Positions 7,642 to 18,780 of a DNA stretch of 22,632 bases are shown here, one piece after another. The notes under the pieces were generated by a model. It made no database searches. It was given only the letters and a program-made list of their open reading frames with translations, and had not been told where the DNA came from. The stretch comes from Xanthoparmelia taractica. Taxonomy: Eukaryota; Ascomycota; Lecanoromycetes; Lecanorales; Parmeliaceae. Each line of letters starts with the position of its first letter. Within the stretch, counting starts at the first letter, position 1. The position numbers and the translations under genes were made by a program. The stretch lies in the NCBI GenBank assembly GCA_033085395.1, contig JANQBS010000447.1, positions 1 to 22,632 of the forward strand, given 5' to 3'.

Positions 7642-10600
7642 ATGTCAGGCTTAGAGATATTTGGCGCCATCGCCGCCATCCCCGGGCTCTTACATGGAGC
7701 AAAAACCCTGATGGCGCTTGTGAACGACGTCCGTCATGGAGGCGAGGAGAGAGCAAATTACGAGAATCTCTGCAATAGTTTCCTCGTTACTATTCCCTTG
7801 CTCGAAGAAAAGCTCAAACTTTTGCTTGAGCGCAAGAACGCCTCGCAAGATCAGGAGGCACTCTATTATAAAGGACTCTTTGTTGCCAAGGAAACATCGG
7901 AGTCGCCATCGATTGGCAAGCAGCAGGGCTCGCTGGTTGGACTGAGAAAGGCTCTGGAAGACATGGTGCCTGCTCTGGATGACATGGTGAAGAAGATGGC
8001 GCACGAACTCCGGGAACGTCATGGAGCCAAGAAGTGGTTGTCCAAATTCAGATGGCCTATAGAGAAAGAGAAGCCAGCCGCTATGCTTCTTAAGGTGCAG
8101 CAGTGGAAAGATCAAGTGGAAACCGTTCTTCAGACGGAGCAGGTCGAAATGGGATTGGAGCAGGTCGAAATGGGATTAGAGCAGTTGAAGAAGCTCTCAG
8201 TCATTGAAGACAATTCGAGATACAACAGGGAGCGAAAGGAGAAGAAAGATCGCCAAACTTTGCATACGACTATTGCTGAATGGATCTCCCGTCTTGACTT
8301 CAACGGCCGGCACTCCGAAGTACAAGAGAACTGTATTGACATCAGCGACTACCTTACATCATCTCTAGAATTCAAAGCATGGCAGTCGGGCCGAAATTGG
8401 ATCTTGTTTTGTCACGCAGAACCAGGAGCTGGAAAGGTATGATCCCTCTGTGCTGAAGCTCTCACATCAGACTGAGGGCGTCTAGACCATGCTCAGCTGT
8501 CTAGCTGTGGATCATCTAAGGAAGTCCAACGAGAACACCAGGGTTCCTGTGCTCTGCATGTACCTCAACCACAAGGAGCAAAACACCCAGACGTCCGGCC
8601 ATCTCATCGGTGGCCTTTTGCGACAGTTGCTCGAGTACCGCAATTACGCCCTCTGCTCTTCTGAACTCATAGACTTGTATAACCGAAATGGTAAGCGATC
8701 TCGACTGACCAAGAACGAGCTGCAAAAAGCTTTTTGTAACGAGATTCGAACTCATGAGCGGTACGTCTCTCAAACGTTGCTTGAGATGAATTGGGTATAC
8801 CTGATCTTGTACTGAAAAAAGCAAACAGGGTCATCGTTGTCGTTGACGCCCTAGACGAAGGCTCTCGAGAGGTCCAACAGTTTTACCGCGAGATCAAGGA
8901 TGCCTTACCCCTTGACCAGCTAAGCGTCATGATCACCTCACGAGAGCGCCCTCCTGAGAAAGATCAAGGTATTCGATGTAACTTTGGCGACGAGAAGTGT
9001 GATTCTGGTGATAAGCCGCTGAATCTGTTCTATCGCTGCGACGAGTGTGTTGATCCTTCGTTTGACGTCTGCTACCCTTGTCACGCGCTAAAGCGGAATT
9101 GCGGGAAATTTGGCCACGAGCTGGACGAAAGTATATATGATCACGAGGAAATATATCTCAAAGTTGATCCTCCCGATGAGGTAATCAGGGAATTTGTCAA
9201 GGCACAGGTTCATGGCGACGTCACGGCGAGGCGGAGCGGACGTAAACGCCTGGGCCTTTACAAACAAGACGCGGGCACCACTGCGCTAGGTCGGCTCTGC
9301 CAGAGGCACCCTGGGCTGGAGGATCAAATCATCGATAGAGTTGTCATCAAAGCTGATAGCAAATTCCAGCTCGCCAAATTATACATTGACACTTTGAGAG
9401 AGCAAGGGACTGAGACGGAAGTTGGTACTGCGCTGGATCGGCTACCGCAAGGATATGGCGAAACATATGATCAAACAGTGCAGAGAATCACGGACAAGAG
9501 TACAAGAATCTCTTCGGCAGCACTTTCCGCGCTTACTTGGGTCGTCCACACGCATCGCCCGCTGGATCTCCCTGAGCTTCAACACGCTCTGGCAATCAAG
9601 CCCGGAGTTGACTTCTCGGTAAAAGACACCTATGATAAGGAGAGACTGCTGGAAATCACGGAAAGCCTTCTGGTCGTTGAGTCGGATGACAGGGCGGTCA
9701 GGTTGACACATTACACTGCGCAGGAGTATTTCGATGATGTAGGAAGAAGATGGCTCTCCCCAGATGCTTCCGTCCTGATAGCACGGGCCTGCCTCCAGTA
9801 CTTCAGTATTAAAGTAATCTCCACACCATGCTCTCGTGACCGAGAAATGGAGGAAATCGAGAGGAGAAAGGCCGAATACCCGTTTCTTAAGTATGCGTAC
9901 GAGTACTGGGGTAGACACGTACGGGAAGCTGGATTCGACCCGGACACCATGAAGGACGCCCTTAAATTTCTCAAAAATGACTTGGCTATTGAGACACTGG
10001 TGCAGGCCCTCTGGTATATCGAATCCAGTGACTCGTCCAGGTGGGAGATCAGGCGTGGTGCCAATGCACTGCATGTTGCTGCATGGTTTGGGTTGACCAA
10101 TGTGCTCAGCGATCTCAAGTCGAGCGGACTTGGAATTGATGCCAAGGACCCTGGCCATCAGCAGACCCCATTGATGTATGCGTCAAGGCGTGGTCATGCT
10201 GACACGGTTGCGGAGCTCATCCGCTTGGGTGCCTCAGTGAATCTACGAAGTGCAAGAGGTGACACAGCCATTGCAGAAGCAGTGCGGGAGGGTCATGCTT
10301 CGGTGGTCCATGTCTTGTTGAAGCATGTTGATGTCAAGATCAATGACCCGCAGATCTGGTACTATGACCGTACCATCCTAATACAAGCAATTACAAACGC
10401 CAATACTGAGATTCTTGATGCTCTACTAGCTCGAAAAGATATCGAAGTCAACCAAGCAGATCTCGATGGTTTTGCGGCTCTTCACCTTGCGAGCCAAACC
10501 GGCAACGTTGGGGCCGTCAGAAGTCTCCTTGCGCATCCGCTACTTGATATCAACGCTCGAAACAGAGACGGTTATACAGCCTTATACTGTGCTGCATTCT

Positions 10601-11874
10601 GTCCAGACGGGGAGGCTGCAAAAGAGGTTTCAGCCCTTCTTCTCGATAGAGGTGCCAAAACATCCTATCGTGACAAGACCGGGGGTGCTACCGCAATCAT
10701 GCGCGCCGTGGATGAAGGGCACATCGGTCTAGTTGAATATCTGCTTGAGCAGCGAGCGTTTCGACTCGGCGAGATCGATAACCAAGGGCGAGGGCTTTTA
10801 GCCGCTGCGGCTGTTAATGGCCAGTCCGAGATGGCGGAGAGGTTGATAGTGAAGTATAGGGAGGCTGGAATCGAAGTTGACAAGATCGATAACAAGGGCA
10901 GAACACCTTTACATGATGCCTGCCGAGCTGGTAGCCTACCAATTGTAGAACTTCTCATCGACGAGAAAGCGAATCCGCTGATCGAAGACCATGCGCATCG
11001 AAACTGTCTTCAAATGGCATGGCAGAACGGACATGATCACATTGTCGACTATTTCACCGACCCAACCAAGCTCTTTCCCGATCCCTTTCAGGCCTTCAGA
11101 CCAAACCCAGAGGATCGTCCTCTCTGGTCTCTTGCAAAGCTTGGAGAGAAACGCCTGATCACTACAAAACTCAAGCAGCAACCGATCCTTGCTTCCGAAC
11201 AAGTGGAACCGGACACGGGCAACACCCCGGTCTACTGCGCAGTCTCATCCAAAGACCCCACCGTCCTCAGTCTTTTACTAAAAGCAGGTCTCTCCCCGAC
11301 CACACCCAATGACATATCACGCACGCCGCTCCACCGAGCAGCCATGATATCCAACGTCGAGCTCACCAACACTCTCCTCCATTATAATCCCGACGTCAAC
11401 GTGGAAGACGATTGGGGAACCACGCCCATTCGTCTCGCCTTCACCAGCAAGAACTTCGAAAGTGCTCTCTCCCTCATCGAGGCCGGAGCAAATGTCAGAC
11501 CCAAAGCACTGATCCTGCCACTCTTTTTCAAAGCCATCGAGTATGGCTACATCGAGGCCGTCCAAATCCTCATCAACAAGTTTCACGCGCCGGTGCTCGT
11601 CAAAAATCAGAATGGTGAGAGCGCGCTCGCGGTAGCGAACGCGAATAACAGGGGGGAGATCAAGAGATTGCTGATGCAGAATAGGAGTGTGTATTATCAT
11701 GAGGGAGTTGAGGGTGATGATGAGAGTGAAGAGACGGATCTGAAGAAGATGGATGCGCGAGGCGCATTCTCGAGGCCAGAGATTTGGGATGAAGTGGAGG
11801 AAGAGGAGAAGGAGATCCTGGCGACCCAGGAGGAGACTGGGGCACACAGCGACGTTTGGCCGTCTTTACAATGA
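7642..11874 (+). CDS. Fungal NLR-like (STAND) protein: N-terminal domain, NACHT with ZZ-like finger, ankyrin repeats
   Basis: Three exons, 7,642-8,436, 8,486-8,760 and 8,829-11,874, give 1,371 aa. The ATG has A at -3 and begins MSGLEIFGAI, a start typical of fungal NLR N-terminal helical domains (HeLo/SesA-like class not decidable). A coiled coil follows near 155-190. Walker A is EPGAGKT (260-266), Walker B VIVVVDALDE (358-367), and a sensor-1-like ITSR lies at 392-395. A ZZ-like finger follows, with C407, C414, C427, C430, C438, C441, C448 and H453. The NACHT C-terminal and winged-helix region carries RLPQGYGETYDQT (561-573), HRPLDLPELQHALA (599-612) and HYTAQEYF (651-658). About 15 ankyrin repeats span roughly 768-1,308 (examples: TPLMYASRRGH, TPLHDACRAG, TPLHRAA), then an acidic tail (about 1,315-1,354). 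The frame is intact, without RIP damage. Known relatives act in heterokaryon incompatibility or immune-like sensing; that role here is inference. Probably cytoplasmic: no signal peptide or clear membrane span is visible, though the N-terminal helix is hydrophobic. Confidence 0.9.
8140..8181 (+). repeat. 21-bp tandem duplication inside the NLR coding sequence
   Basis: Two adjacent 21-bp units differ at one base (TTG against TTA, both Leu) and encode QVEMGLE twice, residues 167-173 and 174-180. Seven residues is one heptad, and L and V fall at a/d positions, so the duplication lengthens a coiled coil without breaking its register. Confidence 0.9.
8437..8485 (+). other. Intron 1 of the NLR gene (49 nt, phase 0)
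   Basis: Donor GTATGA follows GGAAAG and acceptor TCTAG precedes ACCATG. Splicing restores the P-loop GAGK-T and joins the two frames. An alternative acceptor at 8,470 would lead straight into a stop. Unspliced message stops at 8,442, just after the P-loop lysine. Confidence 0.9.
8761..8828 (+). other. Intron 2 of the NLR gene (68 nt, phase 2)
   Basis: Donor GTACGT follows GAGCG and acceptor AACAG ends at 8,828. Splicing forms codon CGG (R357) and leads directly into Walker B (VIVVVDALDE). The nearer AG at 8,820-8,821 would give the wrong frame. A branch-like TACTGAA lies shortly before the acceptor. Confidence 0.88.
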
Positions 11875-12420
11875 GTTGCTGATTTGGACATTAGCGAGGA
11901 TCAACGGACAAGAGCTGGTGGAAAACAATTAGCCAACGCGAACTAGACAATATCATGAATGATGGGGAGAAGCACTCGCTACCTTTAATATTTAACTTGC
12001 AACCCGTATGTCGAGGCATGGGACCAGCGTATCATGATATTTGAGTACCTCAAGCCTTTGAGCTGCCTTCTTGGACAACTTGAGAAGTAAATGCTGGTAC
12101 ATTATACCCGATCCTTCCCAATGAGGCAATCGTTGGTGTGTATCAGTTATTCGTGGTCGAATCCACCACTTCCTGACGATCTGCAACTCAAAGTCTCTCT
12201 TTGCAAGAAGATCTTTTTCCTTAACAACCGTCACTCATCAGAATCCAATTCATCATTCGCTTCGCCGGTTTCCATAACGAAGGCCATAAGGGATTTTCTC
12301 ATGACCTTGCACGCTCTACCATTTCAGACTCTACATCGTCAGTCTTTTAAGGAAATAAAACGTTTTCACCTTAAAGATATCTTTACTTTTTAACTTTAGT
12401 TACGCCGAACCAGACAGAAG
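11875..12420 (+). other. 3' flank of the NLR gene
   Basis: Normal-composition DNA with CA and TG retained. It presumably holds the 3' UTR and terminator. AATAAA occurs at 12,354-12,359, about 480 bp past the stop codon, with AT-rich stretches nearer (around 11,985). Two small open frames (11,992-12,234 on -, which opens with GTG rather than ATG, and 12,091-12,393 on +) resemble nothing I recognise and are not called. Confidence 0.5.
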
Positions 12421-12895
12421 TTAGTTCTGATTCGTTGTCAATAGCAGGTATAGCTAGACCTTATCAGAAATTAAATTCACTATTACAAAACTCGAACTTT
12501 TACTCGAATAGAAGCTCTTATCTTACGATCAGCTCTTCGAACAAACGACGTCTATATCTTTTAAATTTCTTACTGTTCGAGTTTCACCTCGAAAACAGTC
12601 TTTATATCACGATCGGTCACTTTAATAATCGAGATAGCGAACAATATAATAACATTAGCGACAGATCGAATACTTCGAGATTCAACTCTCAGGGTCTGAG
12701 TTTAAGCTTGTATTACTCTCCGACTACCTCTCGAATAAAACTATATATTGAACTTTAATTTAGATCTCTAAGATATAACGAGATATAATCTTAACGAGAG
12801 ATTTCTACTCTATAGATACTTATATATCTAATAGAATATTAAACTTATATCTTATATTTATCGAGAAAATATATTAGTATCTAATTATATATCTT
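12421..12895. other. Partly RIP-affected transition zone
   Basis: Base composition falls gradually here, in contrast to the abrupt left edge of the island. In 12,421-12,760 I count 16 CA but only 6 TG, so mutation looks strand-biased. A 107-codon open frame (12,435-12,758) is serine- and asparagine-rich and matches no family I know; it is probably open by chance. An imperfect hairpin occupies 12,572-12,599. After about 12,760 the DNA is fully AT-rich. Confidence 0.55.
12572..12599. repeat. Inverted repeat in the transition zone
   Basis: ACTGTTCGAG, six bases TTTCAC, then CTCGAAAACAGT. The arms pair fully except for a two-base bulge. No run of T follows, so a terminator role is unsupported; it may be a transposon end. 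Confidence 0.6.
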
Positions 12896-12987
12896 TGTTA
12901 GACTTGATTCTAGATTAGAGTCTTAGAGTTATGTAGTAGTGTGGAATTAGAGAGATATATATTTCGTATATAGATCTAATAATAAGA
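12896..12987 (-). repeat. LTR-end fragment (candidate 3' LTR end)
   Basis: On the - strand it ends in ...AAGTCTAACA, a typical LTR terminus. Positions 12,898-12,987 align without gaps to 20,067-20,156 over 90 bp with 12 differences, every one C or G here against T or A there. Similarity stops at 12,987 instead of continuing for a full LTR length. Confidence 0.65.
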
Positions 12988-13640
12988 TTAATTCTTAAGG
13001 AAAGAGAAAAGGAAACTTAGAAAGATCGCTTATTTAAGCTTGTTCGCCAAGGGTTCGTTAAGTATATATATATTAAGCGCTTTAAAGTCTTCTCGATTGA
13101 GACTTAAGATCTTATTTTTAACAATTATCTTCTCTCTTCGAGAATTTATTCTTAAATTTAATATAGCGAAAAGAATTTATACTTTTAAAAGATTTATTAA
13201 AATTCTTTAAACTTAATAAGAAAAGAAGAGAAAGAGTTTCTTTTAGTAGCGCTTTATATATAAAGTATATTATAAATATAAATAAAAATCAGGGCGATAG
13301 AATACTTAATATTAGAAATATTTTTGCTATATAATTTTAACGATGCGTAGTATAGATATTATCGGCGTGTTCGATATACGCGGCGCGTACGATTCGCGTG
13401 TATTAATAATCGAGTTATTAATAAAAGAGTATTAATTTTTCGAGATAATTTTCTTTTCTTAACGAATATCTTATTCTCTATATAGCATTAGTATTATTAG
13501 AAGTAAATATATAATTTATAAATTCTTAACATCTATTAAATATCTAAAAGATATCTATTACTATATTAGTTATTATAAGTTTTTCGAAATTAAAGAAAAT
13601 ATATAATTATTATTAATACGTTATTAGCTCGATTAATATT
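12988..13640. repeat. RIP-affected DNA, not assigned
   Basis: It follows the LTR-end fragment. It contains a purine-rich run on the + strand (AAGGAAAGAGAAAAGGAAAC, from about 12,997) and, near 13,288, AAATCAGGGCGA, which resembles AAATTAGGGCGA near the outer end of the right LTR (about 20,399). It may therefore be a diverged LTR. No coding region is recognised. Confidence 0.4.
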
Positions 13641-14730
13641 CGATTACCGCACGATTAATAGACTCGTTAGTAGAGCTTATCGAGAATTTTTATTCGCGCT
13701 ATGTGCGATATGCTTACGAGCATAATTCGATAGAATATAAGGCGATATTCGATTCTAAGGAAAGTATATTAATAAAATATATAATTTATATCGAATCGCG
13801 TTTTAATTACGTAGCGATAAGTTAATATAAAGACTACGTATATCTAACGCGTGTTAAGTAATCGCTATTTTAGATTTCAAAGCGTTATAAGACTATTTTA
13901 AGAGTAAATTATATATTTTAACTTCGCCGCCGCTTCGAAGTAACGATTATTAACGATCTTAATCTAAAAAATTTTAAATATATTTCGACGCTTTAATTTC
14001 TAAACGCTATAAAAATATATAAGAAGATTCTTAATACTTATTAGCGAGTAATAAATTACTTCGATAACGTAAAGAAATCGAATACTCTAAGTATTTAATT
14101 TAATTAAGTAAAGTTTCTTCGCATTATCTTTATTATTCTTATAAAGATTTTAAATATATTACGCTATAATGTATATATTTCTACGTTTTATATTAATTTT
14201 AAGCGCGTTTAATATATATTAATATTAACTTTTAGATAAATCTTTTTATATTAAATTCGTCGATAATAAATCTTAATTTCGATAATAACGAGAAGAATAA
14301 AGAAGATAATAATAAGAGAAATAACGATAACGACGAGAATAAATCTAAGTCTCCTAAGAATTCTTAGTTTACTATATTATCGTCTATTAACGAAAACGTA
14401 AACGCTTTCTCTTCTTCTTTCTCTTTTAATAACTCCTCTTTTTTTAATAAATAGAGCTCTTATATTCTTCTATATTCGTTATTTAAAGACTCGGAAAGCG
14501 CGAAGAAAAAGACTTTCTTATAGAATATATTAATAAAAGAATTTTAATAATCTAACGTTTAATTTATATTTATCGAACGTTAAAATCGAGAATCGTATAC
14601 TAATTATTTATGTTATCTTATATAATAGAAGTTTCTCGCCGTCTTTCGAAACGTTGTTAATTTTTTTTAATCGTTTTAACAGTATTATTTATTGCGATAA
14701 CCTAGAGTTCGACTTCTTATAGTTGAGTCT
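13640..14730 (+). pseudogene. Relic reading frames on the + strand inside the - strand chromovirus
   Basis: Two + strand stretches look like protein coding after RIP. The first (codons in frame with 13,688, to about 14,280) has runs such as NFYSRYVRYAYEHNSIEYKA and is broken only by TAA/TAG. The second (in frame with 14,281, to about 14,730) is rich in D, E, N and K, then serine-rich, then mixed (SESAKKKTF...). The frame change between them could be an intron or an indel. I do not recognise the product. It lies beyond the chromodomain and runs antisense to pol. It could be an extra element-encoded ORF, a captured host sequence, a nested insertion, or chance. Tentative. Confidence 0.35.
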
Positions 14731-17700
14731 CTTTGCCCTTAAACTCTTTTTTTAATATATATTTCTTATACTTTTTAATCTTATAACTTATATCTATTAA
14801 ACTTATTAATTATATCTTACGTATTGCTTATATTTTCTTTATTACGCTATTCGTTATACTCTTTAAAATAATCTTCTTATCGAATAAGATATTCTATCTC
14901 GCTCTTTCGAGTACGTTTCTTATATATAAACTCTATCGAGTATTCTTCGTTTTCATTTATAAGCTTAGAAATAAAGTATTTCGAAATATCTAAATTCTTT
15001 AATCTTCGTTAATACGATTTTAATAAAAAATATATAAAAGATAAAATAAATTCGATAGATTAACGATAGTTATAATTAATATATTTGTTTTTCAATATAC
15101 TTTTATATTCGAAAAGAATTAATAAACTTATTAAAAAGTTTCTTACTTAATCTCTTCTGCTTTAAGTTCTTTATAGAAAGTATAATAAGATTATTAGATT
15201 AAACGTTTACGATTTACAACTCTTATTATAAGACTTCGCTTACGTTTTCTATACGCTTTATTAATATCTCTTAAGCTCTTATCGAATTATATTAATTTCT
15301 TTAATATATTCTTTCGCTACGAGTATCTCTTTTTTAATAACGCTATTCTTAGCTATTAGCTTAAGTTTTAATTAATAGTCGTATATTATAACAAATAGAT
15401 TATAATCTATCGTTTTATACTCGCTTCGATAATATACGAATTTAATAATTAATAAAAGATCTATTTAATTATCTTATTATTTTAAATAATATACTTTAAA
15501 ATAATACTTTAAAATCTAATTTTATTATTTCGTCTATTTATCTATTTAAGAATTAAAGATAATACTTAGTCTACGCTTTATATATAATTAATAATAGATT
15601 TCTAATTAAAATAAACTTATAAAAATAAATTTACGATTTATAATAATATCTTTAGATACTTTATATCGAAGCACGATTTTCATTATAAATAACTTCTCGA
15701 GTTATATCGTATTAATTATCTTATTAATTAATAAATATCTTATTATTTTAATATATCTATCGATTACTATAAGAATCGTATTATAAACGCGATTTTTACG
15801 CTTCTTTGACGAAAGATCTATTATAAAGTTTATCGTAATTTTTCTTTATAATTTAGTAAATAGCGAAAGTGTATTTAACTTATTATAGAAACGATAGCGT
15901 TTTACTTTCACACGCTAATAGATATTATATATATAAATATACTCTATAACGTTCGCTTTTATATTATTTTAATAATATTTTCTATTTATTAACTCGAGTA
16001 TCTTATCGATATTAAAATATTCTATTATAAGATTATCGTAATAGCGCTTTAATAGCTCTTTACGAACTAAGTCTTCTTCAAGAATATATAATCTATTATT
16101 ATATTTTAATAATCTTTAACTATTCTAAGTTTAAGTATCGACGCTTCGCGTTCGTCTATTCTACGCTTTACTAGCTTTATATTATTTTATAAGAGCGTTC
16201 TCTTATTAAAGTATCTTTATAAATTTATAAATAAGCTTATTATTTATATTATATATCGTTTCGCTAATTATTAATATCTCGATAATTAAGCGTAAAATAA
16301 ATTATTTATAATTAATAATTTTAATAATAGAGTTAAGTCGCTTATTAACTTCGTTACGTTTATATTAAAAAAGCGTCTCGCTTAAACTTTCTTTAATTTA
16401 AGATTAAGATTCTTTAAATTTTAAAAAATATATTATATTTAAGTGAATTTCTAATATTACTATAATTATTAAAAATTTAATCGCTATTTTTTTTTATAAA
16501 CGCTTCGTTTCGCGAATCTATATTTAAGAAACTCTTATCTATACTTAAATCATTTAATATTACGAAATATTTACGATTAAGATCTTATTATTTATACGTA
16601 TAGCTTACGCTATTTCTATATACTATTTTAATAATAATAAAAACGGGATTTAAAAGATATTCGACTTTAATTAGCTTCTACTATAGCGTAGAAAAGAACT
16701 TATTAATTGTATTATTTTCGCTCTTATAGTCGAATCGTCTTAATAGCGCATTAATAGAATTTATTTTACTCGATTTATACGAAATTAAGAAATCGTAGAA
16801 AAATAATTTTATTACTTAACGAGCTTATCTACTATTTAGTATCGACTATCATATAAAGTATTTTAAATTATTATAATTAATTAGAATTTTAATAGAGTGG
16901 AAACTTCTTTTTAAATAATAACGTTAATATTTAAATATCTTTATAATCGTAAGAAGCTCTTAATTATATATTTTATAATTATACTTCGCGTCGATCTTTC
17001 TTAAATAAAAAGCGACGAAATATTATTAACTATTTATATATATTTAAGTTAATATATATATTAAATCGAATAAAGAAGTATTAATCTCGACTTGAATTAA
17101 TAATTAAGAATTAAAATATTTTAAGAGAGATATATTTATAAAGATTATCTTTAGCTTCTGAAACGCGTATTTCGCGACTTCGAATTATATAAAGAATCTC
17201 GATTTAATATTCTTTTCGCTCTTCTTAAAAAGTCTCGTTAAAGAAGCTATAATCTAAGAATAATAATAATAGATAAATTTTTAATAGAAGTTTATAAATT
17301 CTAGAAAGACTTACACGTTATAATAACTCTTTAATTTCAATCACTCTTAAATTATAATTACTCTACGTTTATTTATTGTAACGTCGATAGTGGATATTAC
17401 GAAATTAAGAAATTTCACTTCGATAATAAAGAACTCGTATTTCTTTAAGCTTATATAGAGATCGTATCGCCGAAGTCGATCTAATACTTATTTCACGTAA
17501 TTTAAATATTTATTCTTCGAATTAAAATAGATAAGAATATTATTTAAATATATCACGTAAAAACGATTTATTAATCTCGTTAAAGTCTTATTAATATAAG
17601 CTTAAAAGATTATTAAGATATTTATTAATTTAAACGATATTATTATATACTCGAAATAATTATAACGAGTACGAAATATTATTTTTCACTCGTTATTTTT

Positions 17701-18780
17701 ACGAATTCGTATACGATAATAAGCGTTCTTTAAATTAAATTTTATGTATCGCTTAGCGTTATTTAGACGATTAAGCGTCTCGCTAATTAAGAATAACGAA
17801 TAATAATTTTTAACGATTATCTTATTTAGTTCACGATAGTTAATATATAAATATAATTCTTTATTCTTCTTTGAAATAAATAAGATAGAGATTTCTATCG
17901 AACTTATAAAGTATCTAATTTAATTCTTTATTAGAACTTTATCGAGATAAATTTTAAGTATCGCGAGCTCGATATTAAATAAATTATATAGCGAATTAAA
18001 TAAGGGCTTCGCTATTATTTCGATAATATAATTATAGTTCTTATACGACGAAGATTGTTCTATCTCTTCTAATAAAAATATATCTTCGTATTCTTTTAAT
18101 TTATCGAAAAGCTATTAAATAATCTTTACGCCGCTTATTCGAATAATATATACTTTCGATATATTATAGATATGTTTCTTCTGCGATAGAATATTCGTTA
18201 TAATTAGAATATAAAGAATTTTATAATTGTCTAGAATATTAGCAAATTATTAAGGTTTTAAAATCTTAAGTAATTAACTTTTAACTTCGAAACGCCAAGT
18301 TCGATTAATTATATCTATTTTAATATTTTTATTAATTAACATAGAAAGATCGAGTATTATTAAGAATTCCTCTTTGTTAATAATATAGAATATATATTCG
18401 TAATATTTAACACGATCTTAATTATCTCGCAATAGATACGTTATTAAATAAATATCGTAATATTATATTAACTTATCGTTTATTAAAATCGACTTTAATA
18501 AAGAATTATTAATCTTAATTAAATTATACTCGAGTGTGAAACGCTATTTAAGTATATTCACCTCGATATTAATATTAAAATAAAATTAAATAAGAATTAA
18601 CAATTCGCTTTAATTTCTTAGAAGTATCTTACTCTTATAAATTAATAATAAGATCGATATTATTTTTATTTTTATTCTCGTCGCTATAAAGTCTTCGATA
18701 AGAATTTATCTTTTCTTAACGATTCTATCGCGTATAGCTTATACTTATTAATAAATTTTATTAAGATCTCGTTAAGATCA
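14731..18780 (-). pseudogene. RIP-degraded chromovirus pol (RT, integrase, chromodomain)
   Basis: Read on the - strand. The RT core spans about 17,985 down to 17,380: ELAILKIYLDK, INYRELNKI, then YLNN at 17,539-17,550 where YLDD is expected. The integrase core starts near 15,830 with INFIIDL at a site normally containing MDF, so the first catalytic Asp now reads AAC (Asn) at 15,828-15,830. The chromodomain lies at about 14,810-14,905 (EIEYLIR, stop, EDYFKEYNE). RT codons and integrase/chromodomain codons are in different frames, so at least one net indel or frame change lies between them, unlike the left chromovirus. Protease and RNase H are expected but I did not locate them. Stops are TAA/TAG, as expected from RIP. 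Confidence 0.82.

Noticed and set aside
8489..8815. Treating 8,489-8,815 and 8,791-11,874 as separate genes
   Set aside because: GT-AG introns at 8,437-8,485 and 8,761-8,828 join them in frame and rebuild both the P-loop and Walker B.
9442..10158. 238-codon open frame on the - strand
   Set aside because: It lies wholly inside the ankyrin/NACHT exon; a shadow of the real frame.
11992..12234. 80-codon open frame on the - strand
   Set aside because: It opens with GTG rather than ATG, resembles no family, and overlaps the presumed 3' UTR.
12091..12393. 100-codon open frame on the + strand after the NLR
   Set aside because: Has an ATG but no domain, no plausible start context and no homology I recognise; probably 3' flanking sequence.
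12435..12758. 107-codon open frame on the + strand
   Set aside because: Low-complexity S/N/L-rich product, no recognisable motif, and it lies in partly RIP-affected DNA where stops can be absent by chance.
12997..13016. Polypurine tract of the - strand chromovirus
   Set aside because: The purines are on the + strand, the wrong strand for an element read on the - strand.
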